From Spirochaetota bacterium (lineage in GTDB: Bacteria; Spirochaetota; JAGLSM01; JAKPMW01), in the NCBI GenBank assembly GCA_031283155.1, contig JAITCI010000002.1:1-57227 (forward strand): a DNA stretch of 57,227 nucleotides, given 5' to 3'. A model generated the notes under the pieces. The model was not told the origin of the DNA. It was given only the letters and a program-made list of their open reading frames with translations, and searched no databases. The position numbers were made by a program, and so were the translations under genes. Below are positions 37,519-47,200 of this stretch, piece after piece (within the stretch, counting starts at the first letter, position 1; each line of letters begins with the position of its first letter).

Positions 37519-38108
37519 AAGCTGATCATAGAATTTTTTGGGGGGAACATTGGGTGCATACGGAAGTAATCCGGTATGGTATACAATGTATGGCGCTCTG
37601 CCGTTCAACCATCTAACCGAAGCCATAGCCTCCGAATTGCCGTTCCGCCGCGACGCAAAAAAAGCACATTTGGCCACGAATAGACACAAATCACTGCAAC
37701 GACCAAGATCTGGCCACGAACAAAACCGAATAAAAGATCGAATAAGGCAAAAAACCAATCTGGGAGTAAATACGAAAACAAGACCTGGTTGATAGTAGTT
37801 TTGATTTTTTGCATTTACCCCAATCATTGTTTTTGCCTTTGAGTCTTATTCGAGCCTTCTTTCGTGTGATTCGTGGCTGAGTGTCTTTTTCGTATTTTTT
37901 GTGGCTCAGATGTTTTGCCTTTTTCCAGCTTCGCGGCGGAACGCTCGTTTCGGAGTACATAACGTTGCGGTTGCTCAGGCTACCCCGCGACTACCGACAT
38001 CCATGTCTGCGCGGGGCGCAAACATCGTGTTTGCGACGGCAGAGCGTTTTCTGATTATACCGGCAGTTTGCATTTTCTCCGGCAAGCGGTATATGCTTCC
38101 AGATAAAA
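37519..38108. other. 590-bp non-coding region with inverted dispersed words
   Basis: No supported gene on either strand. It contains GGCCACGAA at 37672-37680 and 37712-37720 and the inverse TTCGTGGCT near 37870, and the hairpin repeat at 37982-38018. The AT-rich middle looks like worn repeat DNA. Confidence 0.5.
37982..38018. repeat. Dispersed hairpin repeat, copy B
   Basis: ACCCCGCGACTACCGACATCC followed by ATGTCTGCGCGGGGCG. The arms CCCCGCG and CGCGGGG pair. It matches the unit at 23966-24002. Confidence 0.55.
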
Positions 38109-38477
38109 TTACTCGCTTACAGTAAAGCGCCCCGAGGCGTCGAGCACGAGGTGTTTGGGTACCTGCGGACAGGCGCTCAGTATCCGATCAAGCACGGGAG
38201 AAACGCGCTCCTGCTGCCGCGCGGTAAAGGCTTCGCGGCGCGCAAGCAGAGCCGAAAGCGGCGGCATATCGGGGGAGAGATCGCGCCACGACGCACGCGC
38301 GCTGCGGGACTCGCGCAGCATAAGTAATATCGAATTATATTCGCCAAGAAGCGAAATGACGGATGGATAATCCATATCCCGCCCATGCGCAAGGAGGCGG
38401 ATATTCAATCGGCTGAGTTTGCGCAAATATTCCAGCTCGCGGGTACAGAGAAGCAGCCAGGCGTCAGCCTGAGACAT
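38109..38477 (-). CDS. Small helical protein downstream of fliS, possibly FliT/FlgN-like
   Basis: A 122-residue, mostly helical protein starting MSQADAWLLLCTRELEYLRKL. It overlaps the fliS end by 14 bases. Position after fliS and an all-helical profile of this length fit a flagellar export chaperone such as FliT, but there is no diagnostic motif, so the role is inferred from context. The end (LVLDASGRFTVSE) is not helical. It is probably the last gene of the leftward flagellar accessory operon. Confidence 0.6.
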   Translation of the reverse strand: MSQADAWLLLCTRELEYLRKLSRLNIRLLAHGRDMDYPSVISLLGEYNSILLMLRESRSARASWRDLSPDMPPLSALLARREAFTARQQERVSPVLDRILSACPQVPKHLVLDASGRFTVSE

Positions 38478-38877
38478 TAAAGCCGCCTGACGCGCCCGCC
38501 GGCTTGCCCGCAGGCGTTTTATCGGCAACCTGCTTCCAGGCGTCCAGAAGGCTGACCAGCATACCGCGAACCTCAAGGATCGGCTCCTTGTCCTTGCGGA
38601 TATTGGCCTCGACAAGCCTGCGGTTAAAATACATATAGAGATTATACATTTTTGAGGCGAGGTCGCCCGCGTCAAAATTGATGGAGAGCGCGAGTTCGGT
38701 AACAATATCCTGCGCGCGGAGGAGATTGTTGTTCACAGCGTCCAGCTTTTTTTCCTTGAGGGCGGCAAGCGCATTGTCTATAAAGCGGATCGTTCCTTCG
38801 TATAAGAGTACGACAAGTTTTCCCTGCGATGCAGTCATTATCTGCGTTTCGCGGTATTGGCTATGGACGTCGGCCAT
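38464..38877 (-). CDS. fliS: Flagellin export chaperone FliS
   Basis: 137 residues. It matches FliS throughout: YRETQIMTASQGKLVVLLYEG at the start, RFIDNALAAL, then LYMYFNRRLVEANI and EVRGMLVSLLDAW. FliS binds the flagellin C-terminal helix and keeps monomers unfolded before export. Here its clients would be the three FlaB proteins at 49334-52660. AGAGAGGG precedes the ATG. The neighbours are the MAF-type gene (50 bases upstream) and a FliT-like gene. Confidence 0.95.
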   Translation of the reverse strand: MADVHSQYRETQIMTASQGKLVVLLYEGTIRFIDNALAALKEKKLDAVNNNLLRAQDIVTELALSINFDAGDLASKMYNLYMYFNRRLVEANIRKDKEPILEVRGMLVSLLDAWKQVADKTPAGKPAGASGGFNVSG

Positions 38878-38927
38878 TTTGTACCCTCTCTCTGTCCGCA
38901 GTATCCAACGCGTTGATTATCGGCTTT

Positions 38928-40784
38928 TCAGACGGCAGTATTGAGAAGAATCCGCAGGCGATGGAGTATGCGCCGCCGGAAATCCGGGAGGCGCAGGGCG
39001 AGCAGCTCGTCCGCGCGCGGATACGCGCCATGCCGGTAATGATGAAACGCGAGCGGGCGCGCGAAGGCGAAAAATTCCCGCAGATCCGGATCATCGAATA
39101 CGGTATGGCACAAAGCTTCATCGCCCGGCGGGAGGCGCAAAAGCGCGGCATACAGGCGTTCCAGCCGATCATACTGTAACGCGGGCGGAGGGAGGCGTAC
39201 CTCATGGACGCCGCCGGGGTTAAATGCACGCGCGGGGGGAAGCGCCGCGAGATGCGGACTCAATACGCCCGTGTCCAGCGCTAAAAACTCATCCGGGGAT
39301 TTTGTTACCTCGCGCAGGAAGGCCTCGGCATACGCGCGCATCTTGCTGTCTGTCCGCCAGTATGCGCATTGTTCGTCATGGCGTCTGAAGGTAGCGTCGA
39401 GATATTTTTCGGGCGGAGCTGTGCGTGTGCCGCGATTCTGCGCGTCGGCGTCAAATCGGTATCCGCGCGCGTGTCCTTTGGACGAGATGGACGCAAAATC
39501 CTGCCCCGCGAAAATTATTCTCTCCGCGCCCAACCTCTTGGCCGCAAAAATCGCGAAAAGCGCAACCGTGGGCGATTCGGGTACGGGGATGACGCTATGC
39601 GCGTCCAGAAAAAAATTTTCAACCGAGGTACTATAGGTAAAAGGGATGAGCGCCCCCTGCCAGCCGCGCGCCACGCCCGCATAGCAAAACAATGGAAACA
39701 GAAGCGGTATCCCACTATCCTCGAGCCCCGCCAGATGCAGGCCATTCGCCCAGCCGCCGTCGGTACTCGCGACAAAATCGGGACGGATACCGCGCTCCAG
39801 GAGCGGGCGCAGCGCCGACGCAAGGGCAAGCAGAGTATAATATCCGCGCGAGTTGGCGAGTGCGCAAACAGCGGCGTCCAGGCTTGGCCCCGGAGAGGCA
39901 ATGACCCAATCGCCCCGGCGCGTATCCGCGCGCTGCTCGCGGGATCGCCCGCGTATCGCGCAGAGGTTATCCAGCAGATTGCACGTCCAGCGTTCCCCGA
40001 ACCAGGCGCTCGTTTCCAGCTCCTGCATCCTGCGCTTAAAAAGAGCGACGACCGCTCTTTCCGCCTGTAGGAGATCGGGATAACCTACGGTTGTTTCACG
40101 TACGGCAGACGCTGCGGCGGATACAATAAGAATGTCGCCGATCTGCCAGGAGGGTTCCAGAAAATCTCTTTCAAGCGCTTCGATATACGGTTCGTCGGTA
40201 AATATCATGGAAAAATCACGAAACGCATCCTCGCCCAAAAGGCGCAAACCGTTTACCGCGAGTTCGGCGTCATTCTCAATAACGAGTACCCGCAAACCGC
40301 GCCGCACAAGCTCGCGCGCGAGATACCCAAAGCCGCCGCCAAAAATTATCGCGGCAGCCTTGCCTTCGGTATCCATGCGCGAAGCGAGGGCGCGCGCGGA
40401 GGATTCGGGATCATAGCTGCTGTCGAGGAGAATCCCGTTTCGCCTGGCGATGGGCATCCCATTTTTTGCGCGGAGAAATTCGAGGGGGTTTGCGCCGGAT
40501 ACGCGCGCAGCGCGAAGCGGTATACGCGCGGAAGCCCGGAGCGCGAAATCACCCACCGGATGAACGAAATTTTTCGGCGCGGCGCATAAGGCTGGGCTTG
40601 CGCTGGGTTGGAGAAGCGCCCCCGCCGGGTCCGTCGGAGGAACAATACGCCTCGGCGCGCTTTCTGAGTCCGGGCTTGCGCTGCGCCGGAGAGACTTTTC
40701 CGCTCGATACGTCGGAGGAGCGGCAAGCCTCGGCGCGTTTCCTGAGACTGGGCTTTTGCCGCGCAGGGGAGATACCTTCACCAA
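38928..40784 (-). CDS. MAF/DUF115-type motility accessory protein (flagellin glycosylation)
   Basis: A 618-residue frame. From about residue 100 it matches the 6-hydroxymethylpterin-pyrophosphokinase-like/Maf flag10 family: SSYDPESSARAL, IIFGGGFGYLARELVRR, WVIASPGPSLDAAV, DFVASTDGG and IIFAGQDFAS. These proteins transfer nonulosonic acids to flagellin. The first 75 residues are Pro/Ala/Ser-rich, have no ATG (TTG at 40784 is assumed) and lie on a tandem repeat also read in another frame by the gene at 40549-40977. A GTG at 40556 overlaps that gene's TGA and is an alternative start. The true N-terminus is unsettled. Confidence 0.82.
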   Translation of the reverse strand: MVKVSPLRGKSPVSGNAPRLAAPPTYRAEKSLRRSASPDSESAPRRIVPPTDPAGALLQPSASPALCAAPKNFVHPVGDFALRASARIPLRAARVSGANPLEFLRAKNGMPIARRNGILLDSSYDPESSARALASRMDTEGKAAAIIFGGGFGYLARELVRRGLRVLVIENDAELAVNGLRLLGEDAFRDFSMIFTDEPYIEALERDFLEPSWQIGDILIVSAAASAVRETTVGYPDLLQAERAVVALFKRRMQELETSAWFGERWTCNLLDNLCAIRGRSREQRADTRRGDWVIASPGPSLDAAVCALANSRGYYTLLALASALRPLLERGIRPDFVASTDGGWANGLHLAGLEDSGIPLLFPLFCYAGVARGWQGALIPFTYSTSVENFFLDAHSVIPVPESPTVALFAIFAAKRLGAERIIFAGQDFASISSKGHARGYRFDADAQNRGTRTAPPEKYLDATFRRHDEQCAYWRTDSKMRAYAEAFLREVTKSPDEFLALDTGVLSPHLAALPPARAFNPGGVHEVRLPPPALQYDRLERLYAALLRLPPGDEALCHTVFDDPDLREFFAFARPLAFHHYRHGAYPRADELLALRLPDFRRRILHRLRILLNTAV

Positions 40785-40977
40785 GCCCGCCAGAGGAACG
40801 GTAAGCCTCAGCGCGTTTCCTGAGTCCGGGCTTTTGCCGCGCAGGAGAGGTATTCAATCCGCCGGAGGAGCGGCAAGCCTCGGCGCGATATCTCAGTCCG
40901 GACTTGCGCTTGGTTGAGGGAACGCTTTCGCCGTCGATCTTTTGCCTGAGTTCAAGCACACGCGCTGACAGCCCCAT
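40549..40977 (-). CDS. Repeat protein overlapping the MAF gene start in another frame
   Basis: 142 codons starting MGLSARVLELRQKIDGES, six bases after the acidic-protein stop. The frame then has five repeats of 24-26 residues built on SPARQKPSLRKRAEACRSSGG, very basic. The ATG start is better than anything the MAF frame offers. The last 80 codons overlap the MAF frame, and one base shift would join this N-terminus to the MAF domain. It may be a separate small basic protein, or the displaced 5' part of the MAF gene. Confidence 0.5.
   Translation of the reverse strand: MGLSARVLELRQKIDGESVPSTKRKSGLRYRAEACRSSGGLNTSPARQKPGLRKRAEAYRSSGGLGEGISPARQKPSLRKRAEACRSSDVSSGKVSPAQRKPGLRKRAEAYCSSDGPGGGASPTQRKPSLMRRAEKFRSSGG
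40556..40937 (-). repeat. Five tandem repeats of 72-78 bp
   Basis: Units share GGAGGAGCGGCAAGCCTCGG, GCGCGTTTCCTGAGTCCGGG and GCTTTTGCCGCGCAGG (plus strand). Every unit length is a multiple of three, so copy-number change alone would not alter the frame. An A5 run on the coding strand near 40570 could. Confidence 0.8.
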
Positions 40978-40982
40978 GTTGC

Positions 40983-43013
40983 CTAAATACCCAGATCTTT
41001 GAAGAGACGATTATATATGCCAAAATACTCAGAATTGGCAAATTCCTTGACGCGATCTTCCGGGAGTTCGTCAAACAGGGCGTCGAGATAGCCTAAAACC
41101 CGCCGCATATCCTCGCGGAGATCCGCAGACTGTGCTTCGCCGCCCTTGCGCTCCTCCGAATCCCCGTCGGGGAGCGGTGATGGCGGCATACCTGCCCCAG
41201 TATCAACAACCTCGTCCCGCATCTCGGAGATCGCGTCGGCACTAAGAGCGCCTTCTTCCGCGTCGGCCGACGCATCCGGCGATTCTTCCTGAAGCGGAGC
41301 GGCCTCTTCTTCCAGAGCGGGCAACGCATCCGGCGGTTCCACCGGGGGCAAGGCTGTCTCTTCTTCCTCTTCGGCAAACGCATCCGGCGGTTCTTCCTGG
41401 AGCGGAGCGCTCTCTTCTTCCAGAGCGGCCAGTGTGTCCGGCGATTCTTCCTGGAGCGGAGCGGCCTCTTCTTCCAGAGCGGGCAACGTATCCGGCGGTT
41501 CCACCGGGGGCAAGGCTGTCTCTTCTTCTTCCTCTTCGGCAAACGCATCCGGCGGTTCTTCCTGGATCGGAACAATCTCCTCTTCCTCAACAGCCAGCGT
41601 ATCCGGCGATTCTATCGGGGGCGGAGCGCTCTCTTCTTCCAGAGCGGGCAGCGCTTCTATCGGAGGCAAAGCTGCCTCTTCTTCCTCATCGGCAAACGCG
41701 CCAGACAATTCTATCTGGTCTTCCTCATTGGCAAACGCGCCGGGCAATTCGACCTGAGGCAGAACGATCTCTTCATCAGCGAATTCAACCTGTTCTGTTG
41801 CAAATGACAAACCGGAAGAAGCTTCTTGCTGAGCAGCATCACTTTCGGCGAGAGCGAGCTGTTCGTTGAGATCCTGAATAAACAGCGGCTCGTCCAGAAC
41901 CGACGCTGTGGCACCTGACTCTTCCGGGGTTGGCGCAACAAAGCTTGGCTCCTCAAATGTTGGCTCGGCAAAGCTCGGTTCCTCAAGGGGCGGCTCGGCA
42001 AAACTCGGTTCCTCAAGGGGCGGCTCAGCAAAACTCGGTTCCTCAAGGGGCGGCTCAGCAAAACTCGGTTCCTCAAGGGGCGGTTCGGCAAAGCTCGGCT
42101 CCTCAAGGGGCGGCTCGGCAAAACTCGGCTCCTCAAGGGAAGGCGGCGCGGCAAAACTCGGCTCCTCAAGGGAAGGCGGTTCGGCAAAACTCGGCTCCTC
42201 AAGAAGGGACGACTCATCAAAGGTTGGCTCGCCAAAAGTTGGTTCGCCAAAACTCACTACAACCGGATTATCAAAGGCCGGTACCGCAGAGCCTGGTTCG
42301 GCAAGAGGCGGTTCCTCGAAATCGCCACCCATCCGGTTTTCAGTGTCATACTCGCTTGTTTGCGCGGAGACTTCTGACTGAGAATCTGCTTCTTCAAAAA
42401 GGGCGTCGAGAGAATGACCGGAAACCTCCACCACGGATCCGCTATCAGCAGCATCTGTACCCCGATCCGCCTGATCCCGCGATATTTCGAGTTCCGGCAT
42501 ACTTCCGCCGAACATGAGTTCATCCTCGGAAATTATTACGGCTTCTTCCCCATATCCAAACCCGCCTGACGAATCACTTTCACTGACCGTATCACTCAGA
42601 ATAACAAACGAATCCTCTTCCTCCCCCGGGGACGCCACAGAGGAAAGAGGAGGCGAAGCTTCTTCGGCATTATCGGAAAGGACAGCGGTATCCGCTTCTT
42701 CCTCCAGGATAGAGGTTATAACACCATCCGCAAGCGTGATGCTTTCGTCAGCATCTTCTTCAAAAAAGCCCGAATGACCTGCGGGCGCGGAAATCTCTTC
42801 GGATGGCGGGAAAATTTCAATATCCTGCCCGGGTTCTTCCAATAATTCTGCATCGGGAGAACGGGAGAAATCAACCTCGATATCCGCTATAGGAGCGTCT
42901 GTGATATCCGCTGATCCAAGAATGACGTCAAGCTCCGAATCAGAGATCGCTATGATCTCGCTGTCGTCGAGCTCTCGATCAGGCTTCTTATTATTTTGCT
43001 TTTTGCTTTGCAT
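40983..43013 (-). CDS. Large acidic repeat protein of the flagellar accessory block
   Basis: A 676-residue, strongly acidic protein with no signal peptide or membrane segment. The N-terminus (MQSKKQNNKKPDRELDD) is followed by Glu/Asp/Ser-rich sequence, then about ten copies of a 10-residue unit EEPSFAEPPL (about 265-360), then longer units such as EEETALPPVEPPDTL (450-590). The last 45 residues (DMRRVLGYLDALFDELPEDR, FANSEYFGIYNRLF) look like a folded domain. No function is known to me. It has its own promoter (43056-43085) and leads the operon with the MAF and fliS genes. Confidence 0.75.
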   Translation of the reverse strand: MQSKKQNNKKPDRELDDSEIIAISDSELDVILGSADITDAPIADIEVDFSRSPDAELLEEPGQDIEIFPPSEEISAPAGHSGFFEEDADESITLADGVITSILEEEADTAVLSDNAEEASPPLSSVASPGEEEDSFVILSDTVSESDSSGGFGYGEEAVIISEDELMFGGSMPELEISRDQADRGTDAADSGSVVEVSGHSLDALFEEADSQSEVSAQTSEYDTENRMGGDFEEPPLAEPGSAVPAFDNPVVVSFGEPTFGEPTFDESSLLEEPSFAEPPSLEEPSFAAPPSLEEPSFAEPPLEEPSFAEPPLEEPSFAEPPLEEPSFAEPPLEEPSFAEPPLEEPSFAEPTFEEPSFVAPTPEESGATASVLDEPLFIQDLNEQLALAESDAAQQEASSGLSFATEQVEFADEEIVLPQVELPGAFANEEDQIELSGAFADEEEEAALPPIEALPALEEESAPPPIESPDTLAVEEEEIVPIQEEPPDAFAEEEEEETALPPVEPPDTLPALEEEAAPLQEESPDTLAALEEESAPLQEEPPDAFAEEEEETALPPVEPPDALPALEEEAAPLQEESPDASADAEEGALSADAISEMRDEVVDTGAGMPPSPLPDGDSEERKGGEAQSADLREDMRRVLGYLDALFDELPEDRVKEFANSEYFGIYNRLFKDLGI
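41940..42215 (-). repeat. Coding 30-bp tandem repeats (EEPSFAEPPL)
   Basis: Plus-strand unit CTCGGTTCCTCAAGGGGCGG plus about ten bases, nine to ten times with small variations, some units 36 bp. All keep the frame. Near-identical neighbouring units suggest recent expansion. Confidence 0.85.
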
Positions 43014-43055
43014 GTTACCCTTTACCAGACCCCACAGAGTATTGAGAGCATAGTA

Positions 43056-43085
43056 ACTATATCGTTCTTTTTAAGGGTTTGTCAA
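43056..43085 (-). promoter_or_regulatory. Sigma-70 promoter of the acidic repeat gene
   Basis: Leftward TTGACA (43085-43080), 18 bp, TATAGT (43061-43056), about 40 bases before the ATG at 43013. Confidence 0.6.
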
Positions 43086-43144
43086 TTTTTTTGGTACTCG
43101 CGTTTGGGCTGTGTTTGTATGCGGTTTTGAGTGATAATACAGGT

Positions 43145-44239
43145 ATGCCGGAAAACACCCAAGCCATCACAGTCGAATACGCAGAGCCGCGAAAACAGAA
43201 ATCCGCGCGCAACCGGCATGAACGCGGAAAGGAACTCATGCGGCTTGCCGAAAGCTGCGGCTTTACGGTCATCGCATATCTCACTCTGCCATACCGGAAC
43301 TCTTCCGGCTTGCTCCCGGGCAAGGGAAAACTTGCCCAGCTTACGGAAATCGTCCTTTCAGCAGGGTGCGGCGTTCTGATCTTCGGGCATGATCTCTCCC
43401 CTTCCCAGAAAAGGATCTTTGAGGACGCGGTATCCTGCCCGGTAATTAACAGGACAGAACTGATACTGGAACTCTTTGCGCGGCAGGCGCGCTCATCGAC
43501 GGCGAAGTATCAGGTCGCGCTCGCCCGCCTGGAATATCTGCTCCCGAGGCTGGAGGGCGGGAATCCGCACCTCATTTCGAGCCAGGGGGGATCCGGTTTT
43601 CGCGGTCCGGGAGAAACGCAAATAGAATTGGATCGCAGGCGTATTCAGAAAAGAATCGCCTGGCTGAAGCGCCGTCTCGCCGATATCCAAACGAGCAAGA
43701 GGGAGCAGCGCAAAAAGAGAGTCATGCAGATCCCGCTGGTTGCGCTCTGCGGCTATACCAATGCCGGCAAGACCAGTCTTATGAATCGCCTTGCGCGAAC
43801 ATCCCTCCCGGCCTGCGACCGGCTCTTTGCGACCCTGGACGCCGCGGTGCGCGCGATCCATTCTCCGCAAAACGGGAGGATTTTGCTCGCCGACACGGTC
43901 GGTTTCATTCGCGATCTCCCGCATCTTCTCATTGAGGCGTTTCAGTCCACCCTTGAGGAGATTCGGCACGCCAGTCTTATTGTCATTGTATTTGACGCAA
44001 GCGATCCGGATTACAGGGAGCAGATAACGGTTGTGGAGGAAGTTCTGAATGAAATCGGGGCGCAAAACCAGCCCAGAGTATTATGCGCCAACAAGATCGA
44101 CCTGGTTGAGAACCCTGTATCCATCGGGATACGCGAGCCTCTGTGCAAAATCTCCGCGCGGAATGGTGATGGAATTGAGGAACTGCTCGGCAGGATAGAT
44201 GCGCTGATTTCGGATCAAAAGCGTCAGCCGGTATGGTAG
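43145..44239 (+). CDS. hflX: GTPase HflX
   Basis: A 364-residue ribosome-associated GTPase that rescues or splits stalled 70S ribosomes. The N-terminal HflX domain includes GTPGxGK-like LLPGKGKLAQ and the hallmark SGFRGPGETQIELDRRRI. The G domain has G1 GYTNAGKTS, G3 DTVGF, G4 NKID and G5 SARNG. The ATG at 43145 was preferred over an upstream TTG frame extension, which encodes a stray hydrophobic stretch. The stop overlaps the 3' end of the convergent kinase gene by 16 bases. Confidence 0.94.
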   Translation: MPENTQAITVEYAEPRKQKSARNRHERGKELMRLAESCGFTVIAYLTLPYRNSSGLLPGKGKLAQLTEIVLSAGCGVLIFGHDLSPSQKRIFEDAVSCPVINRTELILELFARQARSSTAKYQVALARLEYLLPRLEGGNPHLISSQGGSGFRGPGETQIELDRRRIQKRIAWLKRRLADIQTSKREQRKKRVMQIPLVALCGYTNAGKTSLMNRLARTSLPACDRLFATLDAAVRAIHSPQNGRILLADTVGFIRDLPHLLIEAFQSTLEEIRHASLIVIVFDASDPDYREQITVVEEVLNEIGAQNQPRVLCANKIDLVENPVSIGIREPLCKISARNGDGIEELLGRIDALISDQKRQPVW

Positions 44240-47200
44240 CCGCGCTCGATCAGGGTTTTTTTCAGCTCTTCGATGAGTACCGGCAGATCCTGTACAAGCT
44301 CCGCAAAATTTTCGGATTCTTTATTTCGTCCGGCGAGTTCGAGCGCATAAAACCGCTGCCGAAGACGCTCCGCGCCCACATTCGACGCCGCGCCCTTTAA
44401 GGCATGCGCGCGATCCTCAGCTTCGGCGATATTCCCTGATTCCAGACCCGTATACATTGCCGCAAGCTGCGCGTCGAGGCTGTCCCAAAAAACGCCGAGC
44501 AATTCCCTGAGCAAACCCTCATCGTTTCCGAGGCGGTTCATAACGCCCGGGAGATCGAAAACCGGAATTTCCTCTTTCCCGGCACCGGCATCCATATTGG
44601 ATTCGTCTGATTCGGGAACAGAAGGGGCACCAAAAGATGCGTTCAGGCCGCTTGACCGCGTATGTTTAAGCCAGTACACTATTTTTTCGCGAATCACATC
44701 CCGCTGAACCGGTTTGCACAGATAGTCATTCATTCCGGCAACCCGGGTGCGTTCCATTTCTTCCCCGCCCCTGTGCGCGGTAAGCGCAATGATGGGTAAA
44801 TCAGGCCGATAAAACCGCGACGTCGCATCGCGAATCTCGCGTGTTGCGGAATATCCATCCATAATGGGCATCTGACAATCCATAAGGATCAAATCGAAAT
44901 TCCGCTTGCCCAGCCGTTCGAGCGCTTCCTGCCCATGATTGGCGACCGTAACAGCCGCGCCAAACCTCTCCAGGATGCGAAACACCACCATTTGATTAAC
45001 AGAATTGTCTTCAACCACAAGAATGGAGACGCCCGCCAAAACCTGTTCGGAAAAATCATCATTGTTTGCCGACTGTGATGGGGTATCCTCTGAAAGGTAA
45101 GTCAGAGGCTTTTCTTCATAAGCGCTGGAATCCTTGAAATCTTCCGGAAAAACCATCGAGAGAATCCGGCTTACAAATGGCTGGTGAAAAAGCGGCTTAT
45201 ACGTGATGCTGTCAAACAGGAGTTCTCCCTTTGTATGAATATCCTCAAAAATTGAGTCCGGATTGGCAAGGAGTATGAGTTTTAACATATTGCCCTTGAA
45301 TTTGTTTCTGAGCGTTTTGGCAAGGACAAAGCAATCCATATCGTTGATGCGCTGATCGATGAGTACAACGCACATTGGTTTCACATGAGTATGTACAAGC
45401 TGTTCGGAAATATCATGGGGATCACAAATAACACAGTCAGCGCCGCTTTCCCGGCAAATTCGGCCATAAATGCGCCCGACTATGTCGTGGGTGCAGACGA
45501 GATACAGACTGATGAGATGGCTGTAGCTTTTCAGGCTGAGCAGCGGAGTCTCTTTTGCGGGATCGAGAGTGAGCGGAATGGAAAACCAGAATGTTGTGCC
45601 AACGCCAACGCTGCTCTCCACCCCAATATCGCCGCCCATGCCGCGCGCAAGCTGGCGCGAGATGGTGAGACCCAGACCGGTGCCTCCATAGAAACGCGTT
45701 GTTGAGGAGTCGGCCTGGGAAAAACGCTCAAAAATCACATCCAGCTTATCGTTGGAAATCCCTATCCCCGAATCCTCCAGCGCCAGACTGAATGTACTCC
45801 TGCCGTCTTTTTGCAATATGCAGTCCACATACAGGAGTACATGACCCTCTATTGTGAATTTGATGGCGTTATTCGTGAGATTAAGCAATACCTGCCGGAT
45901 ACGGCCGGGATCCCCGATTACCTTGTTGGGCGAATCAACACTGTAATGCAAAATAAGTTCCAGATTCTTTTCGCTCGCGCGGGGCGCCAATAGCCGCATA
46001 ACATCTTCAATGGCTTCGCGCAGATCGAAATCGTTGGACTCAATTTTGAGCTTACCCTCCTGGATTTGCGAATAATCGAGAAGATCATTGATAATGGTCA
46101 GGAGCGCCTGCGCGGAGTTACGGATGGTTTTGCTGTATTCACGCTGCTCAGACGAAAGCCTGGTATCCAGCAGAAGATCCGACATACCCAGTATCCCGCC
46201 CACGGGCGTCCTGAGTTCATGGCTTACATTGGAAAGAAATTCGGTCTTCATCCGGCTGATGCCGTCACTGATCTCTTTTTCTTTTTCAAGTTCCACAACG
46301 CGCTTGCGATCGCTGATCTCGCTGGCAGTAGCCAGCACCTCAAGCAATTCCCCTTCGATACTCCCGAAAACAGCGCGGCAGTCCCACTCAATCCAGTGCT
46401 TTGCGGTATTCATCTCAAGCGACTGTTCAAATTTTGAAACCTGGTTTCCTTCCTGGAGGCTTCGCAGTGTGGCATTAAACGAGGCGGTATCGCTGAGCTT
46501 CACGGCATCTGCAAAGGCTTTTCCTGTGAGTTCATCGTTTTTACGATCAAAAAAGGAACAAAAGGCGGCATTGACATATTCGATTCTTCCGTCAGGGGAA
46601 AAAGCGCATGCGATGATCGATTGTTTTTCCATAAGCGAACGAAACCGCAATCCGCTTCCCTCGAGCGGTCCATTGCCCCGGTTATGCTCAATTCTGCTTC
46701 GGCCATAAAAATTGGCGCAATCCTCCTGAGGATCAGGTATGACATACATCACGCACGTGATTTCATTGGTTTTTATGTTGAATGTGCGGCTTTTGTTGTC
46801 CTTGATGGATTCTTCAATAAGTACCGTATATTGGGTCGGGAGGTGTTGATTGGCATCCAGACCCATATCGTCCAGAAATTTGAACCCTGCCTGGTTGGTA
46901 TAGATAATGGCGCCTTGCCTGGAAATCCTGAGAACAGGATACGGACTGGAATCCATAATGGAGAGCTGCGCCAGAAGCCGCTGTACCTTTTTTTCATGCT
47001 CATCAAAGCTCTCGCTGATGGAATTGCCGATTTGGGTAAAAAGGCTTTGCGCCTTTTTATTTTGCTCCTGGAGATTTTTTTTTGCCTGATTCTGCGCAAG
47101 CGCAAGCGCAACCATGGCATGCAGATCATCAAATGAGGATGATTTGACAATAAATCCATAGGCATTGAGATCCTCCGCCTTCTTCACAAGGGCGGAATAT

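Noticed and set aside
40556-40977. Phase variation by repeat copy number alone
   Set aside because: All repeat units are multiples of three bases, so gain or loss of units would not change the frame. Only a small indel could.
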